A stretch of 64,000 bases of DNA from Flavobacterium dankookense. Its GTDB lineage: Bacteria > Bacteroidota > Bacteroidia > Flavobacteriales > Flavobacteriaceae. The DNA lies in assembly GCF_004362665.1 (NCBI RefSeq), contig NZ_SNXR01000019.1:1-64000 (forward strand). Reading direction: 5' to 3'. The stretch's first letter is position 1, and the number at the start of each line of letters is the position of its first letter. Shown here piece by piece: positions 62,511 through 64,000 of the stretch. The notes below the pieces were generated by a model. The model had not been told where the DNA came from. It saw only the letters and a list, made by a program, of their open reading frames with translations, and ran no database searches. The position numbers were made by a program, and so were the translations under genes.

Positions 62511-64000
62511 TTATCGACTTAATTTTTCTTCTATTTTTTTCAATCGTTCTTCTAAGTTTTCATTTTGGGTTTTTAGTTTGTTGTTTTCTTCTTTTAGTTC
62601 TTGAATGGCTTTTACCATTGGTGCTATTAGATCGTTATAGCGAACGCTGAGCATTCCTTGATCGTCTTTAGTAATAATTCCGTTGTTGGTTGCGCCAGCT
62701 TCATTTAAAGTTTTGTCCAATTCTTGAGCAATGAAACCGTATTCTGTTTTTTGGGTTTCGTCGTTTTTTCGAGTGTAAAAAACAGGGTTTAGTTTGTTGA
62801 TAAAATCCAATCCTAAATTTGATGGTTTGATATTGTCTTTCCATCTACTATCGGATGTTACAGACCACGCCACTTGAACTCCGGCATAAGCAATATTTAC
62901 ATTTCCCATTCGGATTTGATTGTTGTTAGCTGCAACGGGTACTGTTGCACCTGTACCAATACCAATATTGTTTCCGCCAGTGGTTACGTTTGATAGTGCA
63001 TTCCAACCGACTGCTACATTTTGATCGGCAGCAGTTAAAGAAGATAAAGCATCTACCCCAATAGCAACGTTGTATAGTCCAACAGAAGGTTGTAAAGCTC
63101 CAATTCCAAAAGCAAGATTGGTTTGACCTAAATAACCGATATTAGTACCGTTTCTTCTAAAACTAACGTCGACATTATTAGTCGAACCAATAAAATGAGT
63201 TCCAGCGGTGATGCTGTTTCCTGTTAATGACCATACAGCCGATCCTAAGACAGTGCTTGGATTTTGCCAAGAAAGATTTCCAGAGCCATCGGTTTGCATG
63301 ATTTGACCGTTGGTTCCGCGAGCCATCGGGAAAACGTAGTCGTCAATACCTAAATTGACGTTTGAGCCAATGGCTACTTTACCATTAAAATAACCAGCAT
63401 AATTATTTCCTGATTTTAATACTTGAGCAAAAACACCAAAATGTTGTCCTCCAGCTGTAGGACTGATATTTGAAAAAACTCCATATTTTGCTCCATTACC
63501 ACTACCGTTAAGTATATTACTAGTACCACAATGAACACCATTACCTGAGTTTGTTATTACAGTTGAAACTCCACTTGCTCTAAAACTTGTATTTCCATCT
63601 ATATAATTATCATTTCCAGTAACAAGAGCATCTCCATTGGCTGTCAAGTTATTTTTTAAACCAATAATAACACTGGTTGAGGAAGCATTTATTAAATTTT
63701 CTACACCATAAATATTATCTGGTGTACTTATGTTTGTAGATAATTGATTTCGCATACCAATTTTTCCTCCTGTTTTTCTACCGCCAATGATATTCTGTAC
63801 GCCAAAACTTCCTCCAGAGCCACCATCAGGTGAATTTATTTCAGTAAAAACTCCAGTTGCTTCAAGAGTACTGTTATTAGTCATTCTATTCTCAATACCG
63901 TGTGTTGTTCCTGTTGAACCTAGCGGATTTGTAATTTGATTGTAGACGCCTAAAGTTAAATCGCTTCCTGTATGCGTCAGAGTGTTGCTTAAACCATATA
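62511..64000 (-). CDS. Fibre-like protein with S74 intramolecular chaperone (N-terminus outside window)
   Basis: The frame is open beyond the apparent start at 63884 to base 64000 (upstream residues read YGLSNTLTHTGSDLTLGVYN), so the gene is cut by the window edge. At least 496 residues are seen. Repeats of the form YGVENLINASS/IGLKNNLTANG form a beta-roll stem, and NVAIGVDALSS/NVAVGWNALSN a YadA-like head. The C-terminal ~110 residues are a peptidase-S74 self-cleaving trimerisation chaperone. Its Ser (codon 62853-62855) and Lys (codon 62838-62840) lie in SDSRWKDNI, followed by GFIAQELDKTL and a terminal coiled coil. It would fold as a trimer and shed the chaperone. Confidence 0.9.
   Translation of the reverse strand, partial: YGLSNTLTHTGSDLTLGVYNQITNPLGSTGTTHGIENRMTNNSTLEATGVFTEINSPDGGSGGSFGVQNIIGGRKTGGKIGMRNQLSTNISTPDNIYGVENLINASSTSVIIGLKNNLTANGDALVTGNDNYIDGNTSFRASGVSTVITNSGNGVHCGTSNILNGSGNGAKYGVFSNISPTAGGQHFGVFAQVLKSGNNYAGYFNGKVAIGSNVNLGIDDYVFPMARGTNGQIMQTDGSGNLSWQNPSTVLGSAVWSLTGNSITAGTHFIGSTNNVDVSFRRNGTNIGYLGQTNLAFGIGALQPSVGLYNVAIGVDALSSLTAADQNVAVGWNALSNVTTGGNNIGIGTGATVPVAANNNQIRMGNVNIAYAGVQVAWSVTSDSRWKDNIKPSNLGLDFINKLNPVFYTRKNDETQKTEYGFIAQELDKTLNEAGATNNGIITKDDQGMLSVRYNDLIAPMVKAIQELKEENNKLKTQNENLEERLKKIEEKLSR

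Overview
The window looks like chromosome of a Flavobacterium-type member of Bacteroidota. It is AT-rich, and its promoters fit the TAnnTTTG minus-7 consensus of that phylum. It encodes a type IX secretion (T9SS) cargo protein, TonB-dependent receptors with carboxypeptidase-like N-terminal domains, DUF4199/DUF3667 proteins, and a CarB without the C-terminal regulatory domain. Assignments rest on sequence reading and family knowledge; no database search was run.

Layout. 1-5.1 kb: the 5' part of a very large secreted multidomain protein and a fibre-like secreted protein. 5.3-18.7 kb: housekeeping genes (an orphan ABC ATPase, an S9 peptidase, carB, rpmH, a lytic transglycosylase, mtaB, a GlmU-like enzyme, rpmE type B), with a Flavo-1-like structured element between carB and rpmH. 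18.9-24.8 kb: a tight plus-strand operon (DUF4199, GT2 glycosyltransferase, phosphohexomutase, MsbA-like exporter, DUF3667) that looks like surface-glycan or envelope assembly. 24.8-29.7 kb: an EF-hand lipoprotein, a TonB-dependent receptor and an M23 peptidase. 29.9-32.3 kb: a coiled-coil protein, zapA, 6S RNA and rny. 32.5-37.1 kb: a 1538-residue T9SS cargo with nine internal repeats. 37.4-45.4 kb: argS, then an ECF sigma / FecR / TonB-receptor module with three related lipoproteins around it. 45.6-53.6 kb: ffh, folD, fabH, YegP-like, DUF1569, DUF1456, an AlgJ-like/MBOAT O-acetylation pair and an esterase.

54.0-60.7 kb is the accessory part. Nine mostly small, minus-strand genes of largely unknown function are separated by copies of a short dispersed repeat that often runs into the stop codon of the gene. 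Three composite copies also carry a conserved hairpin. One gap holds eleven tandem 22-bp units with internal dyad symmetry. This gene-plus-repeat layout resembles a cassette array, but no integrase is visible. 61-64 kb: Hsp20, an HMA-AraC fusion regulator and a second fibre-like protein with an S74 intramolecular chaperone, truncated by the window edge.

The best leads are the repeat-delimited cassette region, the 22-bp dyad array, and a shared upstream box (AAGTAGGGTAA) in front of both the FecR gene and the divergent lipoprotein gene, a candidate ECF sigma target. Several starts were moved from upstream TTG or ATG codons to internal ATGs that match the family N-termini or leave room for a promoter.
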